A DNA stretch of 64,000 nt from Halostagnicola sp. A-GB9-2 (GCF_030068615.1 NZ_JASJOC010000001.1:186001-250000), one strand, 5' to 3'; positions 17,419-27,282 are shown, counted from the first letter of the stretch. Notes: generated from the letters alone by a model not told the origin. Made by a program: numbers and translations.

Positions 17419-18570
17419 CTACTCGTTCTGTGGGTTACTCGGGTGATACTCGGTGTCGTACGTTCCAGGCTGATCGTCGACCCGATCGGGATTGATTCGG
17501 CCCGACAGCAACATGAAGTCGACCAGCGTCAACGCGAGCATCGCTTCGACGACCGGGACGCCTCGAGGCGGCAGTACCGGGTCGTGACGGCCGATGACTT
17601 TCTCCTCTTTGAGTTCCCCCGTCTCCCAGTCGGCCGTCTGTTGGCTCTTCGGAATCGAGGTCGGCGCGTGCAGGGTGACTTCGCCGTAGATCGGTTCGCC
17701 CGAACTGATCCCGCCCTGGATGCCGCCGTGGTCGTTTTCGACCGGCGTCGGGTTCCCCTCCGAGTCGAACTCCCAGTCGTCGTTGCGGTCTTTCCCCGTA
17801 TATTCGCGCGCTTGGCGGCCGAGGCCGAACTCGAACGCCGTCGTCGCTGGAACGGCCATCATGGCCTGACCGAGCCGTGCCGAGAGCGAATCGAATCGCG
17901 GCGCCCCCAGTCCGGTCGGCACGCCCTGGGCTTCGAAGTAGATCGAACCGCCGATCGAGTCGCCTTCCTCTTGGTAGTCCTCGATGAGATCCTGCATCTC
18001 AGTCGCCGTCTCGGGATGTGCACAGCGAACGTCGTTTTCCTCGCTGTGCTCGAGCATTTCCTCGAAGCTGACTTCCGGCGCTTGCACATCGCCGATCTGG
18101 TTGACGTGAGCCTTGAGTTCGATTCCCTGTGCGGAGAGGAGCTTCTTCGCGATGGCTCCCGCCGCGACCCAGTTGACGGTTTCGCGTGCGGACGATCGGC
18201 CGCCGCCGCCCCAGTTTCGCGTTCCGAACTTCGCTGAGTAGGTAAAGTCCCCGTGTGACGGCCGCGGCGCGGTGATGAATGGCTCGTACTTGCCGGATCG
18301 CGCATCCTTGTTCTGGATGATCATCCCGATCGGCGTCCCCGTCGTATAGCCGTCCTGAACACCCGACTTGATCGAGACGTCGTCGGCTTCGCCCCGACTC
18401 GTCGTGATCATCGACTGGCCCGGCTTCCGCCGGTCGAGGTCCCCCTGAATGTCCGATTCGGATAGCTCGAGGCCGGCGGGACAGCCCGAAACCGTACAAC
18501 CCATCGCCTCGCCGTGACTCTCGCCGAACGTGGTCACCTGGAAGAGGCGACCGAACTCGTTGCCGTTCAT
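17419..18570 (-). CDS. aroC: Chorismate synthase
   Basis: A 383-residue enzyme making chorismate from 5-enolpyruvylshikimate-3-phosphate with reduced FMN. It begins MNGNEFGRLFQVTTFGESHGEAMG, and the diagnostic GESHG, RRKPGQS, RPSHGDF, GGGGRSSARET and GGIQGGISSGEPI motifs are all present, as is the late IGRHDPVLPPRGVPV signature. Its length is normal. The frame is open to 18705, but the ATG at 18570 fits the family. aroA, the preceding step, lies at 22128 on the same strand, separated by a lipoprotein gene and an ABC exporter. Confidence 0.96.
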   Translation of the reverse strand: MNGNEFGRLFQVTTFGESHGEAMGCTVSGCPAGLELSESDIQGDLDRRKPGQSMITTSRGEADDVSIKSGVQDGYTTGTPIGMIIQNKDARSGKYEPFITAPRPSHGDFTYSAKFGTRNWGGGGRSSARETVNWVAAGAIAKKLLSAQGIELKAHVNQIGDVQAPEVSFEEMLEHSEENDVRCAHPETATEMQDLIEDYQEEGDSIGGSIYFEAQGVPTGLGAPRFDSLSARLGQAMMAVPATTAFEFGLGRQAREYTGKDRNDDWEFDSEGNPTPVENDHGGIQGGISSGEPIYGEVTLHAPTSIPKSQQTADWETGELKEEKVIGRHDPVLPPRGVPVVEAMLALTLVDFMLLSGRINPDRVDDQPGTYDTEYHPSNPQNE

Positions 18571-18735
18571 TACCGTCACCTCAGAGACGCGGACACTTAG
18601 CGGTACAGGATTGGCCTGAATTTTCGGGGGGTTCGACGAAACGGTCCGCGCGGAGAACCTATTCGCTTCCCTGAAAATCATGGGATTGTGTGATTCGCAC
18701 AACACATAACCGTCCCATCGTTGTAGCCTGGTGTT

Positions 18736-19347
18736 ATGTATCGACGCCGCGTGCTTCTCGCCGGAGTCAGTGGCACAGTAATCGCGGTCAGCGGCTGTCT
18801 CTCGGGAGAGAGCGAGTCAGATCCGAAGAGCGACTCGAGCGACGGATTCGAAACGGTCAACGGCTCCGAATCGGACGGATCCGATGGCGGACTCGAGGGC
18901 GAACCGACCGACGAATCCGAATTCGAGAACACCGACGCGACGCCCGAACCACCGGCTGATCCCGCCGACCCCGTCGCAACGTCGCGAACCGGCAGTCTAC
19001 TCGGTGAGGGGCGGAGCCACCAGATTCGAATCTGGAATCTCGCGGATGACTATCGAACCGTAGCGTACGACCTCGGGAACGCCGACGACACTGGCGGACA
19101 GACGTCGGTCGTCGGGAGCTACGGACTTGCCCCGGAACAGCACGTCCTCGTGGAACTCTTTGATCGGGAGTCGTACGAACTCGAGATTTCGGCGGACGGC
19201 ACCTCCCTCGGTATTGACGGCGACGAACCAATCGAACTCGAGGAAGCGCGGTTCGACGACGCTTGCCCGCGAACCGACGTCTTCGTCGGCGCGGAAACGG
19301 ATCTCGTGATCAGCGAAGACGCCGAAGCCGATCACTGCTCGGGATAA
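18736..19347 (+). CDS. Tat lipoprotein of unknown function
   Basis: A 203-residue exported protein: YRRRVLLAG twin-arginine signal, lipobox AVSGC (C21), then a very acidic Ser/Asp/Glu linker to about residue 80. The mature domain (about 85-200) is predicted beta-rich, with RIWNLADDYRTVAYDL and SYELEISADGTSLG, resembling an Ig-like or cupredoxin-like sandwich but lacking copper ligands. Two Cys near the end could pair. A 'cacaacacataacc' element lies just upstream. No known family is recognised. It is divergent from aroC. Confidence 0.78.
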   Translation: MYRRRVLLAGVSGTVIAVSGCLSGESESDPKSDSSDGFETVNGSESDGSDGGLEGEPTDESEFENTDATPEPPADPADPVATSRTGSLLGEGRSHQIRIWNLADDYRTVAYDLGNADDTGGQTSVVGSYGLAPEQHVLVELFDRESYELEISADGTSLGIDGDEPIELEEARFDDACPRTDVFVGAETDLVISEDAEADHCSG

Positions 19348-19414
19348 ACTGGCGGAGACCGTGACGGATGCATAGAACTACAGTCGTACGCGGTTGAGGA
19401 AATTAACGATCCGC

Positions 19415-21046
19415 TCAATCGAAGTGGAACTGGTCGATCGCTCGAGACGAGCGGTAGACCGAAAGCGCACCGAGAACGATCGCCATCAGGGCACTGGTAA
19501 TAGCACCAATCAGTCCGAGCACGAGCGGTTGCAGGCCGAGCCAGTCGGCGACGAATTCGTTGATTATTCCGGTATGTGCGATCAGGGTTGGCATCGCGGC
19601 GATAAAGAGGACGATCGAGAACGCGGTAAAGGCGATCGTACTCGGGATGATCGCCTCTTGACTTCGAGAGACGCTCACTTCCTCGTAGCGCGGGAAGATC
19701 GTCCCGATTCCCGAAGCGAGCGGGCCCGCACAGAGTGCGAGAACGATACACGAAAGGGTAAACGTGGAGACGAGCGTCAACGACATCGGACTCGCGATAC
19801 CCAGGGAAGCGGTCGAGACGGCAGTCAGCGGAACGCCAATAAGCGCGCCGGCGAAGACGTGCCCGGCGACCAGGGTCTTACCGGATTCGAGTCCGAGCAC
19901 CGTTACGGGAAGCGTGGCCCCCTCGTTTCCGAGCACGTTCAGGGTGAACAGGGTTCCAGTGATCCAGGCACCGCACAGGCCGACGAGAATCGGTAAGGAA
20001 CCGCCGATACTGCCGGTCTGTACCGTCGTCGTAATCGGCATCGCGAGAAAGATCAGCGGATAGAGCACGAACGACAGCGTGATCGGCGCACGTCGGGCTC
20101 GAGCCCAGTCGACTCGAGCCACCCCGTATATCGGTCGGGGAACGAGCGATGCCAATCTGGATTCTTCCGTCTCCGCCGCCGGTGTTTTCGTCTCTGTATG
20201 ATCGACGCGGACAGGGTCGGTATACCAGAGCCATCTCGCGAGGTGGCCGAGTGCCGTCGGGGCGATTGCCACACCGAGGACGCTAATTCCGACTGCGCCG
20301 GCGGCTCGGAATACCGACGCCTCGGAACTGAGCGTCAGGAGTGCGAGATCGCCGAACCAGACCAGCGGCGTCTGGGCGAACACTGTGATGAGCGGATCGA
20401 GCACCGAGCCGACCGACTGGGTAAAGATAACACCGAAATAAACGAGGCCGAGAAGGCCGAGAAACACCGTTCGAAGGCGGGTGAGTAGCCGGGAACGGAC
20501 GCCGGAGTTTTTCACTGCGAGTGCGAGTGCGAATCCGGAGAGGATCCCGAGTGTGACGATCGCACAGATCGTCACGAACAGCAGAAGTGCAATGAGCGCT
20601 GACTGTGCACCAACGGCAAACGCGAGTGAACCGATGCCGCCGAGTGCGACGGCTGGTATTCCCCAGAGTAACAGCTCCGCGACGACGAGTCCGCCGATGA
20701 GTTCGCGATGCGAAATCGTCGTCAGCAGTCCATCGGAATGATCGGGATCTAATCCGGTCGCGTATATTCGATAGCCGCTCAATCCCGTGACGAACAACCA
20801 GCCGTAGACGATACCGATGTGACTTATCGCGAGCGGGTCGTCAACGTTGCCAGCCTGCACGTTGTGTCCGAAGAAAAACATTGCCGCAATCCCCATCAAC
20901 GCGAACAGACTCCCGAAACCGACTGCAATGACGATAGCGAGTAACTGCCACCCGTTATCCCGCAGTTTACGCCACCGTCGGCGAAGTTCTGTTTTACCGA
21001 TGGTCCAGACGTGAGCGGTCGCCGCGGAACGTGTCCCCAGATTCAT
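19415..21046 (-). CDS. ABC-2 type exporter permease
   Basis: A 543-residue membrane protein with about twelve hydrophobic segments in two halves and an internal charged loop near residues 265-300 (DPVRVDHTETKTPAAETEE). The basic N terminus (ELRRRWRKLRDNGW) is cytoplasmic. It lies 17 bases behind the ATPase gene on the same strand, so they form one ABC exporter. No substrate-binding protein is present, which supports export. The substrate is unknown. Confidence 0.85.
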   Translation of the reverse strand: MNLGTRSAATAHVWTIGKTELRRRWRKLRDNGWQLLAIVIAVGFGSLFALMGIAAMFFFGHNVQAGNVDDPLAISHIGIVYGWLFVTGLSGYRIYATGLDPDHSDGLLTTISHRELIGGLVVAELLLWGIPAVALGGIGSLAFAVGAQSALIALLLFVTICAIVTLGILSGFALALAVKNSGVRSRLLTRLRTVFLGLLGLVYFGVIFTQSVGSVLDPLITVFAQTPLVWFGDLALLTLSSEASVFRAAGAVGISVLGVAIAPTALGHLARWLWYTDPVRVDHTETKTPAAETEESRLASLVPRPIYGVARVDWARARRAPITLSFVLYPLIFLAMPITTTVQTGSIGGSLPILVGLCGAWITGTLFTLNVLGNEGATLPVTVLGLESGKTLVAGHVFAGALIGVPLTAVSTASLGIASPMSLTLVSTFTLSCIVLALCAGPLASGIGTIFPRYEEVSVSRSQEAIIPSTIAFTAFSIVLFIAAMPTLIAHTGIINEFVADWLGLQPLVLGLIGAITSALMAIVLGALSVYRSSRAIDQFHFD

Positions 21047-21063
21047 AGGAATTTCACCACCGT

Positions 21064-21816
21064 CTATTCACCCATCACCGGTGCGCCGTGGTCGGTCGTC
21101 ACCGAAAGGAACACGTCCTCGAGCGTCGTGCCTTCGGCGGCCTCGAGCGTTCCGGTCAGCTTCTGGGGGTCTCCTTCCTCGACGATCCGTCCCTGATAGA
21201 GGACGCCGACGAGATCAGCGAGTTCCTCGACGACTGGGAGAATGTGCGTCGAGAGAAAGACAGTGTGACCCTCGTCGGTGACTTCGGAAATAACGTCGAG
21301 GACAGTCCGAGCGGCTCGAGGGTCAAGCCCGGAGGTCGGCTCGTCGAGAAAGACGACTTCGGGTTCGTGGAGCAGCGCCTGAATGAGGCCGATCTTCTGG
21401 CGCATCCCTTTCGAGTAGGCCTCGATCCGTTTGCCGGCGTCCCCGGCGAGGTCGAATCGGTCTAGCCAGAAGTTGATTCGTTCGGTAGCGGTCTCCGCGG
21501 GGATATCGCGGAGGCGCGCGAAGTACTTGAGTTGCTCTCGACCCGTAAGCTCGTCGAACACCGGCGGATCTTCGGGAAGATACCCCAGCGATGATCGGAC
21601 GGCGTCGCGGTCGGTAATCGGTTCACCCATAATCGTCGCGTTACCGGAGGTTGGGCGAGTTAGCGTTGTCAGCATTCGCATTGTGGTGGTCTTTCCGGCT
21701 CCGTTCGGTCCGAGGAAGCCGTACACCGTCCCTTGCGGGACGACGAGGTCGAGTCGGTCGACGACGGTGGTGCCGTCGAATTGCTTCGTGAGGTCAGTTG
21801 CTGTGATTGCGTTCAT
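21064..21816 (-). CDS. ABC exporter ATPase subunit
   Basis: A 250-residue ATP-binding protein. Walker A GPNGAGKTTT is near residue 36, the signature reads YSKGMRQKIGL, Walker B is VVFLDEPTSGLD and the switch His is in LSTHILP. These are typical of the CcmA/NatA type of ATPases that pair with ABC-2 permeases. It precedes the permease by 17 bases. The C-terminal 60 residues show the usual short extension (LTGTLEAAEGTTLEDVFLSV). Confidence 0.93.
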   Translation of the reverse strand: MNAITATDLTKQFDGTTVVDRLDLVVPQGTVYGFLGPNGAGKTTTMRMLTTLTRPTSGNATIMGEPITDRDAVRSSLGYLPEDPPVFDELTGREQLKYFARLRDIPAETATERINFWLDRFDLAGDAGKRIEAYSKGMRQKIGLIQALLHEPEVVFLDEPTSGLDPRAARTVLDVISEVTDEGHTVFLSTHILPVVEELADLVGVLYQGRIVEEGDPQKLTGTLEAAEGTTLEDVFLSVTTDHGAPVMGE

Positions 21817-22127
21817 ATGTTGAAAGCTGGATGGTGATTAGTCTCAATCAGGGCTCGGGTACAAAAATAACCTGTCATTCGTTTCGGAACGTTCGCGAAA
21901 GTGGTTTCGAGTATCACGCGAGAAGATGAGTTGCGATCCATTCGCACCCCCAGGGCCGAAGTCGCGTCAGCAGCCAATTCATGGGCATCCCTTCCTTTCT
22001 GTACTACCCATATAACTCAGTCTACCGTTTTCTGATTCAGAAAACCCGGTCGTACTCCGTGGATAGCAGTCGCGCGAACTCACTCCCGGTCGAATTTCAC
22101 ATCAGGGTGAGGGCTTCCCTCGAGGCG
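21817..22127. other. Intergenic region, 311 bases
   Basis: Upstream of the ABC exporter and downstream of aroA. AT-rich stretches at 21862-21873 ('acaaaaataacc') and 22000-22045 could hold the exporter promoter. No frame of coding character or RNA gene is seen. Confidence 0.5.
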
Positions 22128-23420
22128 TCACTCCGATCGATCGACGGATGCACCCAGTTCCGACAGCGTGTCGAAGAACCCGGGGAACGAGACGTCGACG
22201 TGTTCGGCCCCCTGGATCGTCGTCTCGCCGTCGGCGACGAGTCCGGCGAGCGCCAGCGACATGACGATCCGGTGGTCCGCACGGCCGTCGACCGTCGCGC
22301 CTCGGATGGTCGACTCGTCGCCGTGAACCGTCAGCGAGTCCCGCGTCTCGGTCGTTTCAACCCCCATCTTTCCGAGTTCCTCGGCCATCGCGCTCACGCG
22401 ATCGGTTTCCTTGAAGCGGACGTGTTCGGCGTTCGTAATTCGGGTGTCCCCGTCCGCGACTGCGCCGAGAGTCGCGACCGTCGGCAGCAGGTCGGGTGTA
22501 TCTTCGACGGACACTTCGATTCCCTCGAGCGGCGCTTTCGAGACGTCGATCGTACCGTCCTCGCGATTCCACTCGACAACTGCACCCATCCGATCGACAA
22601 TGTCGACGATTGCGGTGTCCCCCTGCGCGCTCGGGTTGGCACCCTCGATGCGGAGGCCGTCCTGACTCGCGATGGCTCCCGCTGCGAGCGGATACGAGAT
22701 CGACGAGAAGTCGCCGGGAACGGCGTACTCACCGCCCTCGGGCGCGTAGGACTGTCCGCCGGGAACCGCGAACCCGTCCGCGGTCGCTTCGGCGTCGACG
22801 CCGAAGTCGGCTAACACCTCGATCGTGATGTCGACGTACGGCGCAGACTTGAGCTCCGTCTCGAGGTCGATCTCGAGACCGTCTGCGGTCACTGCTCCCG
22901 CCAGTAACAGGGCGGTGATGTACTGGGAGGAGACGTCGCCAGGGATCGAGACGCTGTCACCGGAAAACGGACCGGAGACGACCAGCGGTGCCTGCCCGTT
23001 CTTTCGCGTGCTTTCGGCCTCGGCTCCGAGATCCGTGAGCGCATCGAGAAGCGGCCCTTGCGGGCGTGAACGGAGCGACTCGTCTCCGGTAAGCACGCTG
23101 GTGCCGTCGACGAGGGCGGCCGCCGCGGTTACGAGCCGCATCGTCGTGCCGCTGTTATCGCAGTCGATCACGTCCGCCGGGACCTCGGGGTCGCCGTCGA
23201 AGCCCTCGATCTCGAGCGTGCCGTCCTCGCGTCGATTTACGGTCCCACCGAACAGTTCCACCGCGCGCGCAGTCGCTCGCGTGTCCGCGCTCCAGAGGGC
23301 GTCCCGGACTGTCGCCTGCTCGGCGTAGCCCGACGCGAGAATCGCCCGATGGGTGTAGCTCTTAGATGGCGGTGCCGTCGCCGTTCCCCGAAGACTCGAG
23401 GGAGCGAGCGTGACGTTCAT
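22128..23420 (-). CDS. aroA: 3-phosphoshikimate 1-carboxyvinyltransferase (EPSP synthase)
   Basis: A 430-residue enzyme that joins phosphoenolpyruvate to shikimate-3-phosphate. It starts [28 protein letters not shown] with the substrate-binding PPSKSYTHR motif, then [10 protein letters not shown] near residue 90 and the C-terminal VRFKETDR motif and [13 protein letters not shown]. The EPSP-binding residues are all present and the length is normal. The longer frame to 23525 overlaps the lipoprotein gene and has no family match. It is on the same strand as aroC. Confidence 0.96.
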   Translation of the reverse strand: MNVTLAPSSLRGTATAPPSKSYTHRAILASGYAEQATVRDALWSADTRATARAVELFGGTVNRREDGTLEIEGFDGDPEVPADVIDCDNSGTTMRLVTAAAALVDGTSVLTGDESLRSRPQGPLLDALTDLGAEAESTRKNGQAPLVVSGPFSGDSVSIPGDVSSQYITALLLAGAVTADGLEIDLETELKSAPYVDITIEVLADFGVDAEATADGFAVPGGQSYAPEGGEYAVPGDFSSISYPLAAGAIASQDGLRIEGANPSAQGDTAIVDIVDRMGAVVEWNREDGTIDVSKAPLEGIEVSVEDTPDLLPTVATLGAVADGDTRITNAEHVRFKETDRVSAMAEELGKMGVETTETRDSLTVHGDESTIRGATVDGRADHRIVMSLALAGLVADGETTIQGAEHVDVSFPGFFDTLSELGASVDRSE

Positions 23421-23478
23421 GCTCGATCTGTGGGGTGGATACCCTATACCGATACCGATACGCCGTCTCCACGAACGG

Positions 23479-24624
23479 CTACGGGCAGCCGATCGACGAC
23501 GCGATATCTTCGAGCGGTTCACCAATGTGCGGGCTCGATACCTCGAAACTCAGCTCCTCGCATTCCCAGAAGATGCTCTCGATGTTGCCGTCGCGGAGAT
23601 ACGCTTCGTGGCCATCGATTTCGATTGGCTCGAGTACATCCTCGTTGTGTCGTGACGATTCGCGGACGGCGACGAACAGTTCGCGCTCGGCCGTGCTCGT
23701 ATCGACGTACCAGCTCGTCGCCGTCGTGCTGAAGGATTTGTCGAGGACGGTAATCCGATCCAGATCGAACGCCTCGGGAACGTCCGGTTCAGGTAGCTCG
23801 TAGGGAACCACCGCCTCCGCAGCGGCTGGGGATTCGTATACTCCGACGGGTTCCATCCCGACTGACTCGACATCGGCATCTTCCGGCGGGTCGTACGTGA
23901 ACGTTCCATCCTCGAGACCCTCGTTGATCTCGAGTTCGTCGTACGTTACCGTCAGGCTGTGCAGGGTCGTTTCGTCCGTTTCGACGCGCGTTCGTTCTTT
24001 GATCGGGTATCGGTGTTCGTCGTCGATCCAGATCGTTCGGACGACTTCCGCCTCGTCGATCTCCCCATCATCTGCCATCCCGAGCGGAATGACGTAGACC
24101 GTTTCGCCGACCAAGAGTTCGATGGATCGCTCGAGTTCGTCATCCGATTTCGGCGTGGCGTCGACGACGTGAGTCTCCCTGTCGCCGACCGTGTCGGTTC
24201 CGTCGTATGCGAGCTCGTAGTCCTCGAGCAAGGTTTCCAGAACGAGACGCGTCCGATCGGCGACGATGCGATTGGGGTGGTGTCGTTCCAGAACCCGGTC
24301 CATCGTCGGATCGTAGCCCCAGGTAACTGCCTGGTTTCGTACCGAAACCGTCCCCGTCGGTGCTCGCGAATCGGTCGACTTGAGGACCTCCTTTCGCTGA
24401 GCATCCGGCGGACGCTGGTAGAGCCGTTCCGTCCGTTCGACAGACTCTTCGGGCGTTTCGGCGGTCATCGTCCGAACGGCGGCGAGGTCGTCGATCTCCG
24501 CACGTGCGTCGATCGCCTCCTGAACGAGTTCGTCACTTGCCGGATCCCCCTCCGAGCTGGCGGTCTCGAAACAACCGGCGAGCGCGACTGTCGCTCCCGC
24601 TGTGATGAGACGTCGACGGTGCAT
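23479..24624 (-). CDS. LolA-like / DUF4367-type Tat lipoprotein
   Basis: A 381-residue protein: [10 protein letters not shown] twin-arginine signal, lipobox LAGC (C18). The LolA-like body carries [18 protein letters not shown] and [25 protein letters not shown], which align in plan and wording with SFEDELFEFEPP and IWFDEETLFPLQYEM in the 12897-14066 protein. The C-terminal part (about 280-381) is DUF4367-like ([20 protein letters not shown]). It ends in two cysteines (FWECEEL and IGCP). The function is unknown; an envelope lipid- or stress-sensing role would be speculation. Confidence 0.83.
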   Translation of the reverse strand: MHRRRLITAGATVALAGCFETASSEGDPASDELVQEAIDARAEIDDLAAVRTMTAETPEESVERTERLYQRPPDAQRKEVLKSTDSRAPTGTVSVRNQAVTWGYDPTMDRVLERHHPNRIVADRTRLVLETLLEDYELAYDGTDTVGDRETHVVDATPKSDDELERSIELLVGETVYVIPLGMADDGEIDEAEVVRTIWIDDEHRYPIKERTRVETDETTLHSLTVTYDELEINEGLEDGTFTYDPPEDADVESVGMEPVGVYESPAAAEAVVPYELPEPDVPEAFDLDRITVLDKSFSTTATSWYVDTSTAERELFVAVRESSRHNEDVLEPIEIDGHEAYLRDGNIESIFWECEELSFEVSSPHIGEPLEDIASSIGCP

Positions 24625-24778
24625 ATATCCTGATTGTATGGTATATTGATAAGAGTGAGGATTCGAGTCGAGCGCGACTGACTCCCCCAGCGTCTGCGCA
24701 CAGATTTCCGAACTCGTCGGCTACTCGCCCAATTCCGAGACCCTCGAAATTATGTACTCGCCCGCCACAGTTCTGGCT

Positions 24779-25999
24779 ATGGATATCGATCTCTCGCCGC
24801 TCCGGTCGGCCCTCGAGGCCGAGGGTATCGACGGCTACCTCATCGACGCGGATGGGTCGGACTCCGATCAGCGGTACGTCTCCGATTTTACCGCGCCGGA
24901 TCCGTACCAGACGCTGGTCACGACAAACGGCGGAGCCGTCGACTCGAGCGATACCGGGGGACGAGAGGGGGTCAACCTGCTGGTCTCCGGACTCGAGTAC
25001 GGTCGGGCCCGAAACGAAGCCGAGGTCGACTCGATCGCCCGCCGCGCCGATTTCGACTACCGGGAACTCGTCGCGGAGTACGGCCCGTACGAAGGAAAGA
25101 TTCGCGCTATCGCAGCGTTTCTCGAGTCCCACGACGTCGAATCTGTCGCCGTTCCCGCGGGCTTTCCGACGGGGACCGCAGACGGCCTCCGAGAGCAGGG
25201 ACTCTCCGTGACGGTCGAACCCGACGGAATCGTCGAAACGGAGATTCGCGCGAGCAAGACCGAGTGGGAGATCGAACAGATTCAGGCGACCCAGCGAGCC
25301 AACGAGCAGGCGATGGCCGTCGCCGAAGGGATGATCGCGTCCGCCGACGTCGAAGACGGGATCCTCGTCCACGAGGGCGACCCGTTGACGAGCGAACGCG
25401 TCACCGAGGAGATCGAAATCACGCTCCTTCGACACGGGTGCGGTCTCGACGAGACGATCGTGGCCGCCGGAGCCGACGGAGCCGACCCTCATAACCGCGG
25501 TAGCGGGCCGCTCGAGGCCGGCGAACTGATCGTGATCGATATTTTCCCGCGGGACAAGGAGACGGGCTACTTCGGCGATATGACGCGTACGTTCCTGCGC
25601 GGGGAGCCGAGCGAGGAACAGCGACGGCGCTACGACGTGACTGAGAAAGCGTACGAAGCGGCACTCGAGGCCGTCGAGGCGGGCGTAACGGGATCGGCCG
25701 TTCACGATGTCGCCTGCGACGTCATCGAAAATGCCGGCTACGAAAGCCTTCGAAGCGATCCGACGACGAAAACGGGGTTCATCCACAACACGGGTCACGG
25801 GGTCGGCCTCGACATCCACGAACAGCCGACGGTTTCGCCGTCCGGCGGCGAACTCGAGCCCGGCCACGTCATCAGTATCGAGCCCGGCATCTACGATCCC
25901 GCCGTCGGCGGCGTCCGTATCGAGGATCTGGTCGTCGTTACCGAAGACGGCCACAGGAATTTCAACGAGTACGAGGTTCGCCTCGAGCCCAGTGACTAA
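24779..25999 (+). CDS. M24 family metallopeptidase (Xaa-Pro peptidase-like)
   Basis: A 406-residue enzyme with a creatinase-like N-terminal domain (about 1-165) and a pita-bread catalytic domain. The dinuclear metal ligands are visible: Asp in VIDIFPRD, Asp in GDMTRTF, His in NTGHGVGLDIHE, Glu in SIEPGIY and Glu in VRIEDLVV. These support a working aminopeptidase or prolidase that removes N-terminal residues next to proline; the real substrate is not known. The ATG at 24779 gives the usual start (MDIDLSPLRSAL); an upstream start at 24752 is possible. Confidence 0.92.
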   Translation: MDIDLSPLRSALEAEGIDGYLIDADGSDSDQRYVSDFTAPDPYQTLVTTNGGAVDSSDTGGREGVNLLVSGLEYGRARNEAEVDSIARRADFDYRELVAEYGPYEGKIRAIAAFLESHDVESVAVPAGFPTGTADGLREQGLSVTVEPDGIVETEIRASKTEWEIEQIQATQRANEQAMAVAEGMIASADVEDGILVHEGDPLTSERVTEEIEITLLRHGCGLDETIVAAGADGADPHNRGSGPLEAGELIVIDIFPRDKETGYFGDMTRTFLRGEPSEEQRRRYDVTEKAYEAALEAVEAGVTGSAVHDVACDVIENAGYESLRSDPTTKTGFIHNTGHGVGLDIHEQPTVSPSGGELEPGHVISIEPGIYDPAVGGVRIEDLVVVTEDGHRNFNEYEVRLEPSD

Positions 26000-26078
26000 G
26001 ATCCAAGGCAGGAAGCCGACAGCGTAACCGCCAGAACGAGCAGTCGATGAAGACCGAAATTGCGGAACTAGGCGAACG

Positions 26079-26633
26079 TTACGCTTCCGTACAGATCTCG
26101 AGGAAATTCTCGAAGACTTCGTCTCCCTCTTCGGTATGGGCGACCTCCGGGTGCCACTGGACGCCGTAGAGGTCCCGATCGGTGTCACTCATCGCCTCGA
26201 TCCCACAGACGTCGCTCGAGGCGGTGCGTTCGAACCCGTCCGGAACTTCTTTGACCTCGTCGGCGTGACTCGCCCAGACGCGGGTTTCGGGGTGGAGCGA
26301 ACCCGTAAGCGGGTCCTCGGGTGAGAGGAGGTCGACGGTGACGTCCGCGTACCCGCCGTACTCACCGCTCCCGACGCGACCACCGAACTCCTCGGCGATC
26401 AACTGCATGCCCAGACAGATTCCCAGAACCGGCATCTCCGACTCGAGATACTCTGCGGAGCGACCCGTCCGATCCATGTCCGGACCGCCGGAGAGGACGA
26501 CGCCGTCGGCGTCGACGTCTTCGGGCGGCGTGTCGTTGTCGATCAGTTCCGAGTCAACGCCGAGGTCGCGAAGCGCTCGATCCTCGAGATGCGTAAATTG
26601 GCCGTGGTTATCCACCACAACGATCTTCGTCAT
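26079..26633 (-). CDS. guaAA: GMP synthase, glutamine amidotransferase subunit A
   Basis: A 184-residue class I amidotransferase, starting MTKIVVVDNHGQFTHLEDRAL. The nucleophile is the Cys in GICLGMQ, and the His/Glu pair is in WHPEVAH. It supplies ammonia to the separate PP-loop subunit (GuaAB), the split form usual in archaea; that gene is not in this window. The frame runs on to 26795 but the added 54 residues are unlike the family. It is convergent with the M24 peptidase. Confidence 0.94.
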   Translation of the reverse strand: MTKIVVVDNHGQFTHLEDRALRDLGVDSELIDNDTPPEDVDADGVVLSGGPDMDRTGRSAEYLESEMPVLGICLGMQLIAEEFGGRVGSGEYGGYADVTVDLLSPEDPLTGSLHPETRVWASHADEVKEVPDGFERTASSDVCGIEAMSDTDRDLYGVQWHPEVAHTEEGDEVFENFLEICTEA

Positions 26634-26833
26634 TGGCGGAACGTAGCGGATCAGACGGTAAAAACGGTCCGGAACCGAGCCTGAGAGTCGATCCTCACTC
26701 GCTCGAGCGGTGACCGTGTAGCGTTTTGGGTCGTCCTCCCCGAAACGGGCGTTTCGAACGCTTCCCAGCCAGCCGTCCGCAACGATCATGGACATTCGGT
26801 ACGTTTATGGACGCCTCCCAAGAGGATTCGTGT

Positions 26834-26971
26834 ATGGCCGTTGATCTCAGTGAGTTCGACCATCCGGCGTGGCTGACCGCGGTAGGAACCGGCGTGGGGT
26901 ATCTGTTGATTCTCGTTCTCTTGACAGTCCTGCTGTTTCTTATTCCATGGCAGATCTTCGCGATGCTTTGA
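26834..26971 (+). CDS. 45-residue single-pass membrane protein
   Basis: Starts MAVDLSEFDHPAWLTAVG and has a single strongly hydrophobic helix (GYLLILVLLTVLLFLIPW). The ATG at 26834 is preceded by ACGTTTATGG-type AT-rich sequence at 26799-26810, which would place the TATA box about 30 bases upstream. It is divergent from guaAA. No function is known. It is a second example, with 3176-3301, of a small membrane peptide beside a housekeeping gene. Confidence 0.65.
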   Translation: MAVDLSEFDHPAWLTAVGTGVGYLLILVLLTVLLFLIPWQIFAML

Positions 26972-27282
26972 TCGAAGCCGCCGATTACTCGCCATGATCC
27001 GTTCGGACGGATCGTCCGTTAGATCGGACGTCTTCTCTCCTTGAGATCCTCCCCGCTCTGAAGGGCGAGGGGTTCTCCTCGCACTTCCGTAAGTCCTCGA
27101 TTTGGCCAGCGCGCTTCTCACCACCGGTAGGAAGAATCTGCAGCGGTCTTGAGGAGAGTGGTGCTACCGGACGGGAGTCGAGAGCAGTGGTTCAAACGAG
27201 GGTCGAGAGACTACCAACTGTCGAAAACACGGTAGGCAAAACGTCACGCAATCGAATCGGTCTAACGACCGGTCTGGAGATT
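26972..27282. other. Intergenic region, 311 bases, with an IS-end remnant
   Basis: Between the small membrane protein and the convergent pan gene. It contains a near-palindrome around GTTCGGACGGATCGTCCG (about 27001-27018) and a transposon-end-like hairpin (27043-27082; see the separate entry). No coding frame is convincing. Confidence 0.6.
27043..27082 (+). mobile_element. Solitary IS200/IS605-like end hairpin
   Basis: Reads GAGATCCTCCCCGCTCTGAA then GGGCGAGGGGTTCTCC, a stem-loop of the CCCCGC...GCGAGGGG type. It closely follows the end sequence next to the tnpB remnant at 12682-12712 (minus strand). No transposase gene is nearby, so it is best read as a scar of a lost IS200/IS605 copy. The identification rests on resemblance only. 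Confidence 0.5.

Noticed and set aside
24533-26188. Long minus-strand frame opposite the M24 peptidase
   Set aside because: The plus-strand M24 metal-binding residues are intact; the opposite frame has no motif and crosses two gene boundaries.
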